Source: Chitinophagaceae bacterium (GTDB taxonomy: Bacteria; Bacteroidota; Bacteroidia; Chitinophagales; Chitinophagaceae). Taken from it: a stretch of DNA of 39,515 nucleotides. The notes below the pieces were generated by a model. That model saw only the letters and a list, made by a program, of their open reading frames with translations. It searched no databases and was not told the origin of the DNA. Below are positions 1-6,639 of this stretch, piece by piece (positions within the stretch are counted from its first letter, which is position 1; each line of letters starts with the position of its first letter). Position numbers and translations under genes: made by a program. The stretch covers positions 1 to 39,515 of the forward strand of contig CANKNL010000001.1 in NCBI GenBank assembly GCA_947483345.1, given 5' to 3'.

Positions 1-64
1 CCAAACCAGGCGCGATAACCGGGCTACGCTACGCCCCGAACGGTAATATTTTTATAAGAACTTC

Positions 65-114
65 TGCGGAGAGGGTGGGATTCGATCCGCCGCGGCGGAA
101 CAGAATGACCCGTA
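65..114 (-). repeat. altered tRNA-Ser 3' fragment (old att site or pseudo-tRNA)
   Basis: On the minus strand this matches the last ~45 bases of the intact tRNA at 39369-39457, from the variable arm (GTACGGGTCATTCTGT) through the T loop to the acceptor stem. The nine bases that form the 5' half of the T stem are replaced by the 14-base perfect palindrome TCCGCCGCGGCGGA (86-99). The anticodon arm is absent, so it cannot be a working tRNA. It is either a remnant of an earlier integration at the same site or the true outer att of this island. Confidence 0.7.
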
Positions 115-131
115 CTCATCCAAAAAAAATC

Positions 132-149
132 TGCGGAGAGGGTGGGATT
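132..149. repeat. attL candidate (18-base direct repeat)
   Basis: TGCGGAGAGGGTGGGATT is identical to 39367-39384, inside the 3' end of tRNA-Ser, and in the same orientation. It is the innermost copy at the left end and so the best candidate for the island's left attachment core. The match stops right after the T-loop bases, where the sequence becomes TGTACC. Confidence 0.65.
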
Positions 150-205
150 TGTACCATTCTCCGAAACCGCTTACTATAAAGCATTTCAAAAAACCCACTT
201 AAAAC

Positions 206-228
206 ACTCACCGAATTACGAACCGAAT
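206..228. repeat. left-end CACCGAAT-type repeats (putative integrase arm sites)
   Basis: ACTCACCGAATT (206-217) is followed directly by ACGAACCGAAT (218-228). The same words occur at the right end: ACGCACCGAATT at 39248-39259, its inverse at 39217-39228, and ACTCACCGAAT at 39301-39311. Repeats shared by both ends of an integrated element and lying 60-170 bases from the cores are what tyrosine recombinase arm-type sites look like. The assignment is inference. Confidence 0.45.
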
Positions 229-300
229 AAATTGCTGGAAATTGGTGCAATTTGTTGGTACTCACGCTCATTTTCCACATCCCCAATCTCCTAGGGGTTG

Positions 301-331
301 CAAATATATGAGTTTTACGTTTCCTACCCAA
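301..331 (-). promoter_or_regulatory. Leftward Bacteroidota-type promoter facing attL
   Basis: Read on the minus strand, TTG (331-329) is followed after 20 bases by TATATTTG (308-301), an exact match to TAnnTTTG. The spacing is the same as for the tRNA-Ser and integrase promoters in this window. It overlaps the last codons of the gene at 324-527 and points across the left att copies. No convincing protein lies downstream, so it makes either a small RNA or a read-through transcript. Confidence 0.5.
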
Positions 332-527
332 TTAAAAGTGCTTGTACCTCGTCAACTTTAAACCCCGTATAATGGCAAAACTCTTTGACAGTTACAAACT
401 GATGTTCTTCCTTTTTTAGGGCCACCTTGATCTTTTCTAATAGCATACGTCCCCAGCGCTCACTTTTGCCGGTGATGCGCTGCACGTCCTTGGGGTAAAC
501 ACAGAGCCTTGTGGTTTCGGTTTTCAT
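324..527 (-). CDS. Small putative DNA-binding protein (67 aa)
   Basis: This short protein has the pattern YPKDVQRITGKSERWGRMLL near the N-terminus and HQFVTVKEFCHYTGFKVDEVQ near the C-terminus. Small proteins with this pattern are common in Bacteroidota, often near integrated elements. The two helical stretches look like a helix-turn-helix of excisionase or regulator type, but no function is known to me. The start is the only ATG that keeps the whole pattern. A minus-strand TAAATTTG at 588-595 matches the -7 box and would give a leader of about 60 bases, though no clear -33 box accompanies it. It sits at the left edge of the island, opposite the integrase. Confidence 0.7.
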   Translation of the reverse strand: MKTETTRLCVYPKDVQRITGKSERWGRMLLEKIKVALKKEEHQFVTVKEFCHYTGFKVDEVQALLIG

Positions 528-621
528 ACACTATCCATACTTCATCCCAGGAGATGCTATACTGCACCTATGGTTGAAAACGGCATACAAATTTAATAAA
601 TACCTAAAACATACATTCCCA

Positions 622-654
622 GCAATAAATGCTGAATCCGGCAATAAGTGCTGA
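622..654. promoter_or_regulatory. Tandem 14-base repeats upstream of the nuclease module
   Basis: GCAATAAATGCTGA (622-635) and GCAATAAGTGCTGA (641-654) are direct repeats 19 bases apart, about two helical turns, and end 51 bases before the nuclease start. The first is also part of an AGCA-5-TGCT dyad. The layout suggests an operator with two protomer sites, but no promoter box was found close by and no binding protein can be named. Confidence 0.35.
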
Positions 655-705
655 TAACGGAAGTGACTTGATGTGTTCAACCGAAATGCTTACCAGATTT
701 GGGGT

Positions 706-1191
706 ATGAAATACATACAAACTCTCTTTTTCATTCTTGTAACATGTCTTACAACTTCAGCGCAGCTGGTTGTTCAGGTGTATGATGGGGATACCTACAA
801 AATCCTCAATCATGGAAAACTCCAGGTAATAAGGTTGGCGAATGTTGATGCTCCCGAGCTGAGCCAGTATTATGGAACCGTAGTAAAAGCCGGTGTATCA
901 AAATTGATACTCGGTAAAACAGTAAAAGTCGATTTCGGAATTAAGGACCGGTATGGAAGGACGATCGCTGGTGTTACTGTTAATGGGATGAGCCTGGACA
1001 GTCTTCTTATTGCTAAAGGCTGGGCCTGGAACTATCAACAATTCTCACAAAGCAATCCTCAGTTATCAGTTAATGAATCTACAGCCAAAAAAGCCAGGAT
1101 CGGTATGTGGCGATGCCTGTTTAATATTCCACCCTGGATATGGCGTAAACTAAATGAAAAGCAAAAACGGCTTCATGAAATGTGCCGATGA
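706..1191 (+). CDS. Secreted thermonuclease-like protein (SNase fold)
   Basis: It is a likely exported staphylococcal-nuclease-type phosphodiesterase that would cut DNA or RNA outside the cytoplasm with calcium. The start at 706 gives a hydrophobic signal peptide of about 19 residues ending TTSA. In the 161-residue product the family signatures are VYDGDTYK (25-32), IRLANVDAPE (42-51) and DRYGRT (81-86). These supply the expected acidic metal ligands (D27/D29, D48), the glutamate (E51) and the two arginines (R43, R85). An upstream GTG at 673 would add 11 residues in front of the signal peptide and is less likely. It is the first gene of the rightward module that runs to 3037. Confidence 0.85.
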   Translation: MKYIQTLFFILVTCLTTSAQLVVQVYDGDTYKILNHGKLQVIRLANVDAPELSQYYGTVVKAGVSKLILGKTVKVDFGIKDRYGRTIAGVTVNGMSLDSLLIAKGWAWNYQQFSQSNPQLSVNESTAKKARIGMWRCLFNIPPWIWRKLNEKQKRLHEMCR

Positions 1192-1225
1192 ACATTTCGA
1201 TTTTGAGATTTAAAAGACCATAAAA

Positions 1226-1984
1226 ATGGCAAAGCAAAAAGGTATAATTAAACTGGAAGGTACTATCGGAGATATTACTTTCTACAAATCAACACAGGAC
1301 GGGCACCTGGCCCGTGAAAAAGGCGGGGTAAGTGCTGATCGTATCGCTAATGATCCAAATTTCCAGCGCACCAGGGAAAATGGGGCTGAGTTCGGCGCAG
1401 CAGGTAAAGCCGGCAAAGTATTGCGCAAATCAATACGCGGATTGCTGCAAAACGCTTCTGACAGCAGGATGGTAAGCCGCTTAACCAAAGAAATGGTAAA
1501 AGTGGTCCAGATGGATGCTACCAATCCCCGTGGCCAGCGTAATGTGATCGATGGCGAAGCAGAATTGCTGGAAGGTTTCGATTTTAACAAGAATGGTAAA
1601 CTGGGTACAACCCTATATGCACCATTTACCGGAACCATTGACCGGGTTGCCGGTACATTGACGGTGGACATACCTGCATTTGTACCGCAGAACCTGATCG
1701 ATGCTCCGGGCGGGACCACTCATTTCAAAATCGTTTCTGCAGGTGCGGAGGTTGATTTTGAGAATGAAAAGTTTGTTGTGGACAAGCAGGAAACTGCTGT
1801 CCTACCATGGGACGTTAATCCAACCGCTGTGATCAACCTGGCCAATGCAGTAACGGCCAACAGCACGCATCCTTTGTTTCTCGCACTTGGTATTTCATTT
1901 TACCAGGAAGTGAACGGACAAATGTATCCGCTGAAAAACGGCGCTTTCAATGCCCTGGCATTGGTGAAAGTATTGGGTCTGTAA
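1226..1984 (+). CDS. Conserved Bacteroidota protein of unknown function (252 aa)
   Basis: The protein begins MAKQKGIIKLEGTIGDITFY and carries the stretches AREKGGVSADRI, RTRENGAEFGAAGKAGKVLR and NVIDGEAELLEGF. It matches, from memory, a family seen repeatedly in Bacteroidota next to DUF5675 genes. It has no signal peptide and no membrane segment. The basic N-terminal third is followed by a beta-rich part from about residue 110 to 252, which might be a small structural or binding domain. It lies 34 bases after the nuclease and 34 bases before the DUF5675 start. No catalytic motif is visible and I propose no function. Confidence 0.75.
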   Translation: MAKQKGIIKLEGTIGDITFYKSTQDGHLAREKGGVSADRIANDPNFQRTRENGAEFGAAGKAGKVLRKSIRGLLQNASDSRMVSRLTKEMVKVVQMDATNPRGQRNVIDGEAELLEGFDFNKNGKLGTTLYAPFTGTIDRVAGTLTVDIPAFVPQNLIDAPGGTTHFKIVSAGAEVDFENEKFVVDKQETAVLPWDVNPTAVINLANAVTANSTHPLFLALGISFYQEVNGQMYPLKNGAFNALALVKVLGL

Positions 1985-2018
1985 TGGTCCCACATTGTTG
2001 GTGAGTAAAACAAAAAAA

Positions 2019-2417
2019 ATGGAACTGGAGCTTATCAGGACATATTTTCCGAATGGAACCAATGGGGAGATCCTTTTCAATGGCGCAAGGATCTGCAGCT
2101 CAATAGAGCTGCCCTGGAAAAACAACGAACATCAGGTTTCGTGTATCCCGGAGGGAAGGTATGAACTGAAAAAAAGATACACCGCGGAACGTGGCGAGCA
2201 TCTTATCCTGGTAAATGTACCGGGCCGCCAATTGATATTGATTCATGCGGCCAATGATGCGAAGAAAGAACTGCAGGGATGTATTGCTCCGGTTTCCATT
2301 TTGATTGCTGAAGGAAAAGGATCCCAATCGAGAATTGCATTGGCTAAAGTAAATGCGATCGCAATTCCGGAATTGGGAAAAAAGAAACAAGTTTTTTTAA
2401 ACATTAAATCTAAATAA
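2019..2417 (+). CDS. DUF5675-like protein
   Basis: The 132-residue product begins MELELIRTYFPNGTNGEILFNG. It has the pattern SSIELPWKNNEHQVSCIPEGRYEL, then a basic stretch and a GRQLILIHAAND segment, all typical of DUF5675, whose biochemical role I do not know. Family members occur in phage-like and Bacteroidota loci. The longer reading frame begins at TTG 1995, but ATG 2019 gives the natural family start. Its stop (2415-2417) is separated by one base from the ATG of the first micro-ORF at 2419, so translation of that peptide is probably coupled to it. Confidence 0.75.
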   Translation: MELELIRTYFPNGTNGEILFNGARICSSIELPWKNNEHQVSCIPEGRYELKKRYTAERGEHLILVNVPGRQLILIHAANDAKKELQGCIAPVSILIAEGKGSQSRIALAKVNAIAIPELGKKKQVFLNIKSK

Positions 2418-2418
2418 G

Positions 2419-2469
2419 ATGAACGATCCCTGGTTAGATCTTTTAAGCTCATGGCTATTAAATGCCTGA
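2419..2469 (+). CDS. Micro-ORF 1, peptide MNDPWLDLLSSWLLNA
   Basis: A 16-residue reading frame starts one base after the DUF5675 stop. Its peptide is nearly the same as that of micro-ORF 2 at 2544-2594: the pattern is M-x-(D/E)-PWLD-x-LSSWL-(L/F)-NA. The two genes differ at third positions (CCC/CCT, AAT/AAC) as well as at a few residue-changing positions. The stop TGA and the following GTT are also shared. The peptide is amphipathic, with two Trp and five Leu, and could lie on a membrane. It is too short for usual gene calling. Function unknown. Confidence 0.55.
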   Translation: MNDPWLDLLSSWLLNA

Positions 2470-2483
2470 GTTAACCCGAACAA

Positions 2484-2510
2484 TCCCGAGTTCCGCTTCG
2501 CTCGTCGGGA
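2484..2510. repeat. Short inverted repeat between the micro-ORFs
   Basis: TCCCGA (2484-2489) pairs with TCGGGA (2505-2510) around a loop containing CGCTTCGCTCG. Such CGCTTCGCTCG-containing hairpins look like the short interspersed repeats of this phylum. It separates the two micro-ORF copies and may simply have inserted between them. Confidence 0.4.
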
Positions 2511-2543
2511 CCGTGGGTATTTTTAAATCATTAAATCTTAATT

Positions 2544-2594
2544 ATGATGGAACCTTGGTTAGATCAATTAAGCTCATGGCTATTTAACGCCTGA
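2544..2594 (+). CDS. Micro-ORF 2, peptide MMEPWLDQLSSWLFNA
   Basis: This is the second 16-residue frame, 74 bases after the first. The duplicated unit also includes the leader CATTAAATCT in front of each copy (2402-2411 and 2529-2538), so it is a tandem duplication with the peptide kept. An in-frame second ATG at 2547 could also serve as start. It is followed after 45 bases by the first small hydrophobic protein gene. Whether it acts as a signal, toxin or membrane peptide is not shown by the sequence. Confidence 0.55.
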   Translation: MMEPWLDQLSSWLFNA

Positions 2595-2639
2595 GTTCCC
2601 CAAATAAACCAGTTTTTTAGATCCATAAAACACGCTGAA

Positions 2640-2846
2640 ATGAAATTAGCGCAAAGGGTGAAGTCACCCACTCCAAAGTTTTTTAAGAAAGTAAGGAATA
2701 TAGGGCTTGCCCTGGCTGCAATAAGTGCAACAATTTTAACTGAACCAATGGCATTGCCTGCAGTTGTGGTGAAAATAGCAGGATACCTGGCAGTGGCCGG
2801 CAGTGTTGCCGGTACGGTAAGCCAGACTGCAGTAGAAGGAGATTAA
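2640..2846 (+). CDS. Small hydrophobic protein (68 aa), possibly holin-like
   Basis: A basic N-terminus (MKLAQRVKSPTPKFFKKVRN) is followed by a hydrophobic stretch from about residue 20 to 62 that is rich in Ala, Val and Gly and could form one or two membrane segments. It ends five bases before the next ORF starts, so the two are co-translated. The pair, with the next gene, resembles the small membrane proteins of lysis modules in size and layout. There is no muramidase or endolysin nearby, so the holin idea is weak. Confidence 0.6.
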   Translation: MKLAQRVKSPTPKFFKKVRNIGLALAAISATILTEPMALPAVVVKIAGYLAVAGSVAGTVSQTAVEGD

Positions 2847-2851
2847 ATGAT

Positions 2852-3037
2852 ATGGACCACCCAATTTTTGATACCAGTACTAAGGCGGGGACCGCAGGAG
2901 GCACTCTATTGACGATACTCGTTAATATCAACAGTGCTGATATTTTAAAAACAGGGATCCTGGCAGCGGTTGGTGCAGCAGTCAGTTTTGGAGTCACCCT
3001 TTTACTTAAATTTCTTATTAAACGAATAAAAAAATAG
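2852..3037 (+). CDS. Small two-segment membrane protein (61 aa), holin-like
   Basis: The short protein has two hydrophobic segments, about residues 14-30 and 34-55, and a basic tail (KFLIKRIKK). This is the usual look of a small holin, but also of many unrelated small membrane proteins. It is the last gene of the rightward module and is followed 35 bases later by a strong terminator at 3073. No homology to a named holin family can be claimed from the sequence alone. Confidence 0.6.
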   Translation: MDHPIFDTSTKAGTAGGTLLTILVNINSADILKTGILAAVGAAVSFGVTLLLKFLIKRIKK

Positions 3038-3072
3038 TCTCCCGATTCTTGTGGTGAGTAACGGAAGAAAAA

Positions 3073-3105
3073 GAGGCCCCCGAAGTTTTCGGGGGCCTCC
3101 CATTT
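3073..3105. terminator. Strong bidirectional terminator
   Basis: GAGGCCCCCGAA (3073-3084) pairs perfectly with TTCGGGGGCCTC (3088-3099) around a three-base loop. The plus strand continues with CCATTTT, and the minus strand continues into a T-rich run (TTTTTCTT). It lies between convergent genes and can end both the 706-3037 transcript and the one from 3530. Confidence 0.85.
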
Positions 3106-3530
3106 TAATAGCCATCAAAATGCCTGAGCAGTAAATGCAGCTGCAAATTTTCGGAAGCTATTATTTGCTGAGCAAGATTTGACTTTAGTTTTTCAATCTT
3201 ATCCAGGGTGTTTACCAGTTCCTGAAATTTTGACCAATCCGGGAAAACAGCTGGCGCCAGCTCCCGAATGATATCCCTGACATCATCCACATTAATAAAT
3301 GGAATTATAGAACCGCGAAGACGGACCTTAAATTTACCCGCCTTGAATAAGCCGTAAACAAGCCAGAAATAAAAATTGAAATACTGCTGATTTTGGCAAA
3401 TGACTGCAAAAGAATTTGGCCAAGGCTTTAAGGAAGGCTTACCGGCATTTTCTCCTTTACACAGAATGTAAAAAACATAAGGCTGTGTCATTATATTGGA
3501 ATGATAACAGCGAATTTGTGGATAGATCAT
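3105..3530 (-). CDS. DUF6943-like protein
   Basis: The 141-residue protein contains YVFYILCKGENAGKPSLKP near the N-terminus, a central FNFYFWLVYGLFKAGKF block, RGSIIPFINVDDVRDII, and a helical C-terminal third. This arrangement matches DUF6943 as I recall it, a family found on Bacteroidota mobile elements with no known activity. The start at 3530 gives about 13 residues before the conserved block, and the internal Met at residue 14 is an alternative. It faces the nuclease module across the shared terminator at 3073. Confidence 0.65.
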   Translation of the reverse strand: MIYPQIRCYHSNIMTQPYVFYILCKGENAGKPSLKPWPNSFAVICQNQQYFNFYFWLVYGLFKAGKFKVRLRGSIIPFINVDDVRDIIRELAPAVFPDWSKFQELVNTLDKIEKLKSNLAQQIIASENLQLHLLLRHFDGY

Positions 3531-3974
3531 AATAATTAAGCTTTAAGTGATTCCCTCGCCTTCTGAAAATTTTAATCAAAAGAAAAAAGAGAAAAAAAGA
3601 AAGCCAAGTGATCAGCCGCCGTTGGTATAAACCAAAAGGAAACGGAATAAATGAGTGGATTGATGAAGTTGATTAATTGAAGAAGTTTGTGCAGGATATG
3701 CAGATGAGGTTTTATACTATAGCTTTATGCCGTAGTCTTTTGGTTGCCTGGCTTTAGATTTGCCGGGATTTATTCAAAAGCTGAAGTAGGTGGCTAACTT
3801 TGCTTGATTTTTTTTCTTGAGTACTATAACGCCACTTACAAAAACATAAAACACCTGTAAATTAGTATTGATTTTAAAAGCTTAGATTCATTTGCAACGA
3901 GGAATTATAAGATATATATTTGAGTTGGGCGTCATGCTTAAGGAGAACTTCGGCAACTTTTTAACTAAAAATAC
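3531..3974. other. Non-coding gap, no feature recognised
   Basis: About 440 bases between the divergent genes at 3530 (leftward) and 3975 (rightward). It is AT-rich with A-runs near 3580-3600. No reading frame of convincing length, no strong hairpin and no clear TAnnTTTG promoter was found. Confidence 0.5.
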
Positions 3975-4496
3975 ATGCAACCAAAACCTCTAACACGATC
4001 AGTTTATATTGCAATCTTTGTAAAGCTCACTTTCTTATTGATAAGTTGTAACACACAAAGCAGAAGCAATACTGATACTGAAATCAAACCTATCACGAGT
4101 GTGAATGACTTCAAAGTATATCTTACAAGTCATACTTTCTCCTATACAGGCGATATCGGGACGACATCAGATTACTATTCTTATAGCGCTAATAATGGGT
4201 TTACGTTAAGTGTTGAAGATAAAAGATCAGGAGAAAAAAAAGTTTATTCGGGAATTTATGAGACTAAGACAGGTAAATATGCAAATACAGGAGGAGCATT
4301 TTATTATGCTAAACTCAAATTTTCAACAACTGAGTGGACTTCTGATGCAGTTTTCCTCGTTCTATACAATGAAGATCTAATTGAACCACATTATAATAAT
4401 GATAAGCCTATTAGGAATGAAGACGCAAATGGCTTATACTTATTTGACTATGATATAAGCTTGTCCAAAAACTATAACATTTATAAAGCAATGTAA
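3975..4496 (+). CDS. Putative lipoprotein of unknown function (173 aa)
   Basis: The N-terminus is hydrophobic and ends in a lipobox (LLISC, Cys25), so the mature protein is probably anchored in an outer or inner membrane. The rest is polar and beta-rich, with many Tyr, Ser and Thr and a repeated SYTGD/SDYYSYS pattern, but no motif I recognise. It is the first gene of the AT-rich cassette-like stretch, and its stop is one base before the start of the next gene. Composition is lower in GC than the metal cluster, which suggests separate acquisition. Confidence 0.65.
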   Translation: MQPKPLTRSVYIAIFVKLTFLLISCNTQSRSNTDTEIKPITSVNDFKVYLTSHTFSYTGDIGTTSDYYSYSANNGFTLSVEDKRSGEKKVYSGIYETKTGKYANTGGAFYYAKLKFSTTEWTSDAVFLVLYNEDLIEPHYNNDKPIRNEDANGLYLFDYDISLSKNYNIYKAM

Positions 4497-4497
4497 A

Positions 4498-4737
4498 ATG
4501 GCAACATATTTTTTATACCAAAATTGGAGAGCCAAGAAAAAATCATCTCCAGTGCTACATAATGCAACTTGCAAAAATTGTAACTACGGAAGTGGCAAAC
4601 TTTCAAAATCCAATCCTGGAAAAAATGGGGTATGGATTGGCCCATTTACTAGCGTTTCATTGTCAAAAGATTATGTCACTAAGATCATCAATGGCAATAT
4701 TAAGTATTGTTCATTTTGTATCTTGGCTACTCAATAG
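4498..4737 (+). CDS. Small protein with two CxxC pairs (79 aa)
   Basis: It begins MATYFLYQNWRAKKKSSPVL and has two Cys pairs, C25-x2-C28 near the N-terminus and C71-x2-C74 near the C-terminus, with GKNGVWIGPFTS between them. The pairs could bind zinc or form disulphides. Proteins of this size and pattern (short YxYxNW start, two CxxC, WxGPF) are, as far as I recall, common and unnamed in Bacteroidota. It starts one base after the lipoprotein stop, so the two are probably co-translated. It is followed by the first cassette-type repeat. Confidence 0.65.
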   Translation: MATYFLYQNWRAKKKSSPVLHNATCKNCNYGSGKLSKSNPGKNGVWIGPFTSVSLSKDYVTKIINGNIKYCSFCILATQ

Positions 4738-4744
4738 CACGAAC

Positions 4745-4825
4745 GCCCAACATGAACTGTGTAAAAGCGGGCATGACAAACTTCCTTCGACATTTTATCG
4801 CTACTAATCATCGGCTATGGGCTTG
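4745..4825. repeat. Cassette-type intergenic repeat, copy A
   Basis: It begins GCCCAAC eight bases after a stop codon and aligns over its length with copy B at 5571-5646. Shared blocks are CCAACA, AAAAGCGGG, GCATGA, AAACTT, AATC and ATGGGC. GCCCAAC fits the RYYYAAC end of an integron attC site, but I found no matching GTTRRRY partner, so a true attC is not shown. ACATGAACTGT (4750-4760) recurs at 6585-6595. Confidence 0.5.
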
Positions 4826-4944
4826 CATTAATATGCTTACAACCATTTGTAAACGCTTCCTGTTGCATATGGGAAGAAAGCTGCGTATATTTAAGAGTTG
4901 GCTGCCATTATTGGAGATCATTCAAATTGACAATTATTAAAACT

Positions 4945-5565
4945 ATGAGAGTATTATTTTCAGTATTTGCCGAGAAGACTAATGGTAATATCGAAGCATC
5001 TATTGACGGAGATTTTTCTTTGAATTTAATGTCGATTGCGCTAAAAGATATTTGTTTATACTTAATAAAATACCAAGACAGCCTTAATAAGGCTTATAGT
5101 AATATCGGTGCACTAAAAATCAGTTCCACATTTGATGATGCTAATTTTTACAAACCAGAGAAAGAAATGAGTGAAGTTAAAATTCATTTAAAAAATATAG
5201 CATATGAAGAGTTTCAAAACGATTTAAAAACTCTGAAACAGACATTATTAAATTTCCCATATATCCTTTACGATGAAGTCATATTTCCTACAGAATGGAC
5301 AATAAAATATTGTGGCACTATCTTAAATAAGTTAAATCCTGCAACTCTTAAAGAAATATTACAACTTGAAAAAGATAACATTGAGTATCTCTATAAACGT
5401 ATTTTACCAAAAATTGAAATGACATCGGAAGTAAAGATAGATAGTAAAGGGTTCAGGCTTGAAGAAATTAAAGTGTTGCTTGACAAATTTTATTCAGGAT
5501 TTCCAGCTCAATTAAAAAATATAGTTCAAATCGATTTTTTGAGTTTAACGTGCAAATCATCATAA
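4945..5565 (+). CDS. Protein of unknown function (206 aa)
   Basis: The product starts MRVLFSVFAEKTNGNIEASI and is mostly helical and charged, with no signal peptide or membrane span. The C-terminal half contains KEILQLEKDNIEYLYKRI and FRLEEIKVLLDKFYSGFPAQL. I recognise no family. A TTG at 4927 would add six residues, but ATG 4945 is the natural start. It stands alone between two related repeats (4745-4825 and 5571-5646), as a single-gene cassette would. Confidence 0.6.
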   Translation: MRVLFSVFAEKTNGNIEASIDGDFSLNLMSIALKDICLYLIKYQDSLNKAYSNIGALKISSTFDDANFYKPEKEMSEVKIHLKNIAYEEFQNDLKTLKQTLLNFPYILYDEVIFPTEWTIKYCGTILNKLNPATLKEILQLEKDNIEYLYKRILPKIEMTSEVKIDSKGFRLEEIKVLLDKFYSGFPAQLKNIVQIDFLSLTCKSS

Positions 5566-5570
5566 CGGCA

Positions 5571-5646
5571 GCCAACAAGGCAAAAGCGGGGCATGAAAAA
5601 CTTTTTTCAACATATAGCCCGTTACCAATCTTTGGTCATGGGCGTG
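5571..5646. repeat. Cassette-type intergenic repeat, copy B
   Basis: It starts five bases after the stop at 5565 and aligns with copy A at 4745-4825. The remaining bases up to 5834 hold no ORF. They include ACGTTAGCGGC (near 5749) and ACAGTTCAT (5773-5781), the latter being the reverse complement of ATGAACTGT seen at 4752 and 6587. Nothing else was recognised in this gap. Confidence 0.5.
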
Positions 5647-5834
5647 ACCGTTCAGTAATTGGCTTTAGTTTTAAATAAATATTTCGTTCCTTTATGTGCA
5701 TCGTCATGGGGGACACAGCATCAAATACCCCGCCTTCGCAAGTACCCAGACGTTAGCGGCGACTCGTCGGTGACAGTTCATACTACGACCGACAGAATTA
5801 AAATTTAACTTTGACTAATTAAAATAAACATGCA

Positions 5835-6560
5835 ATGGCAGAATTTTTAGACACACAAGGAGTTTCATATTACTTAAAGAAACTGATAAACAACTCAAAC
5901 GACAAGTTGTATTTAATTAGCCCGTATTTGCAGTTAAACAATCAACTCAAATTATCGTTAGAAGACAGACACAAATTCTCTATTGACATTATTATAATTT
6001 ATGGAAAAGTTAGTGACATAAATCCCGACGACAGTGCTTGGCTGCAATCAATGCCTGGAATTAAGTTATTATTTCACAAAGACCTCCATGCAAAGTGTTA
6101 TTTTAACGAGAATGAAGCAATCATAACTTCGATGAATTTGTATATGTTTTCTCAACAGAACAATGTTGAAATGGGTATTTACATTTCAAAGGAGAAAGAC
6201 GAAGAACTATATAAGCAAGTTGCAACAGAAGTTGACAGAATAAAAAGAGGAAGCGAACACAGAACCATTTCTGTTCAAAAGGTTGAAATACAGAAAGAGC
6301 AACCAATAGCAAAAAAAGATGAGCCTGCAAAAGTAAATATATCCAATGTAAAGTATTTTTCAGCAACAGCAATGTCAAAAGAGCTTGGAATTGCTCCCAA
6401 AGATCTCAATGCTAAATTTGAAAAATTAAATTGGATTGAAAAGAAAAATGAAGAGACGGTTTTAACAGACTTAGGTAAAAGCAAAGGTGCTCAAATGAAA
6501 AAGGGACAATACGGAGATTATATTGCTTGGCCTGAAACAATTATCAAGGAAATAAAATAG
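5835..6560 (+). CDS. PLD-type nuclease domain protein with C-terminal HTH-like part
   Basis: It is a 241-residue protein with a single phospholipase D-type active site. LHAKCYF (His about 85, Lys about 87) is followed by AIITSMNL, which supplies the Asn/Ser part of an HxK(x)n motif. One-motif enzymes of this kind usually work as dimers and cut DNA or RNA. A charged linker (about 140-165) leads to a C-terminal domain with the pattern FSATAMSKELGIAPKDLNAKFEKLNWI, which looks like a winged helix. It lies at the end of the cassette-like stretch and may be a nuclease of a defence or restriction type, but no partner gene is present. Confidence 0.75.
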   Translation: MAEFLDTQGVSYYLKKLINNSNDKLYLISPYLQLNNQLKLSLEDRHKFSIDIIIIYGKVSDINPDDSAWLQSMPGIKLLFHKDLHAKCYFNENEAIITSMNLYMFSQQNNVEMGIYISKEKDEELYKQVATEVDRIKRGSEHRTISVQKVEIQKEQPIAKKDEPAKVNISNVKYFSATAMSKELGIAPKDLNAKFEKLNWIEKKNEETVLTDLGKSKGAQMKKGQYGDYIAWPETIIKEIK

Positions 6561-6639
6561 CTGAAATCACACGGGCTGCCGCAAACATGAACTGTTCAAA
6601 AAAATAACTTTAATTAACATCATTTTCCCATTTTTCAAC

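Noticed and set aside
116..331. 71-residue minus-strand frame at the left end
   Set aside because: It runs through the att core, so its C-terminus (QIPPSPQIFFG) is just the translated tRNA fragment. It has no family features.
1282..1719. 145-residue minus-strand frame inside the 252-aa gene
   Set aside because: It is antisense to a gene with clear family pattern and good codon use; the Ser/Pro/Leu-rich product is typical of a shadow.
4745..5800. True integron with attC sites
   Set aside because: Only one end word fits the core consensus. No GTTRRRY partner at the proper place and no integron integrase were seen, so only a cassette-like array is claimed.
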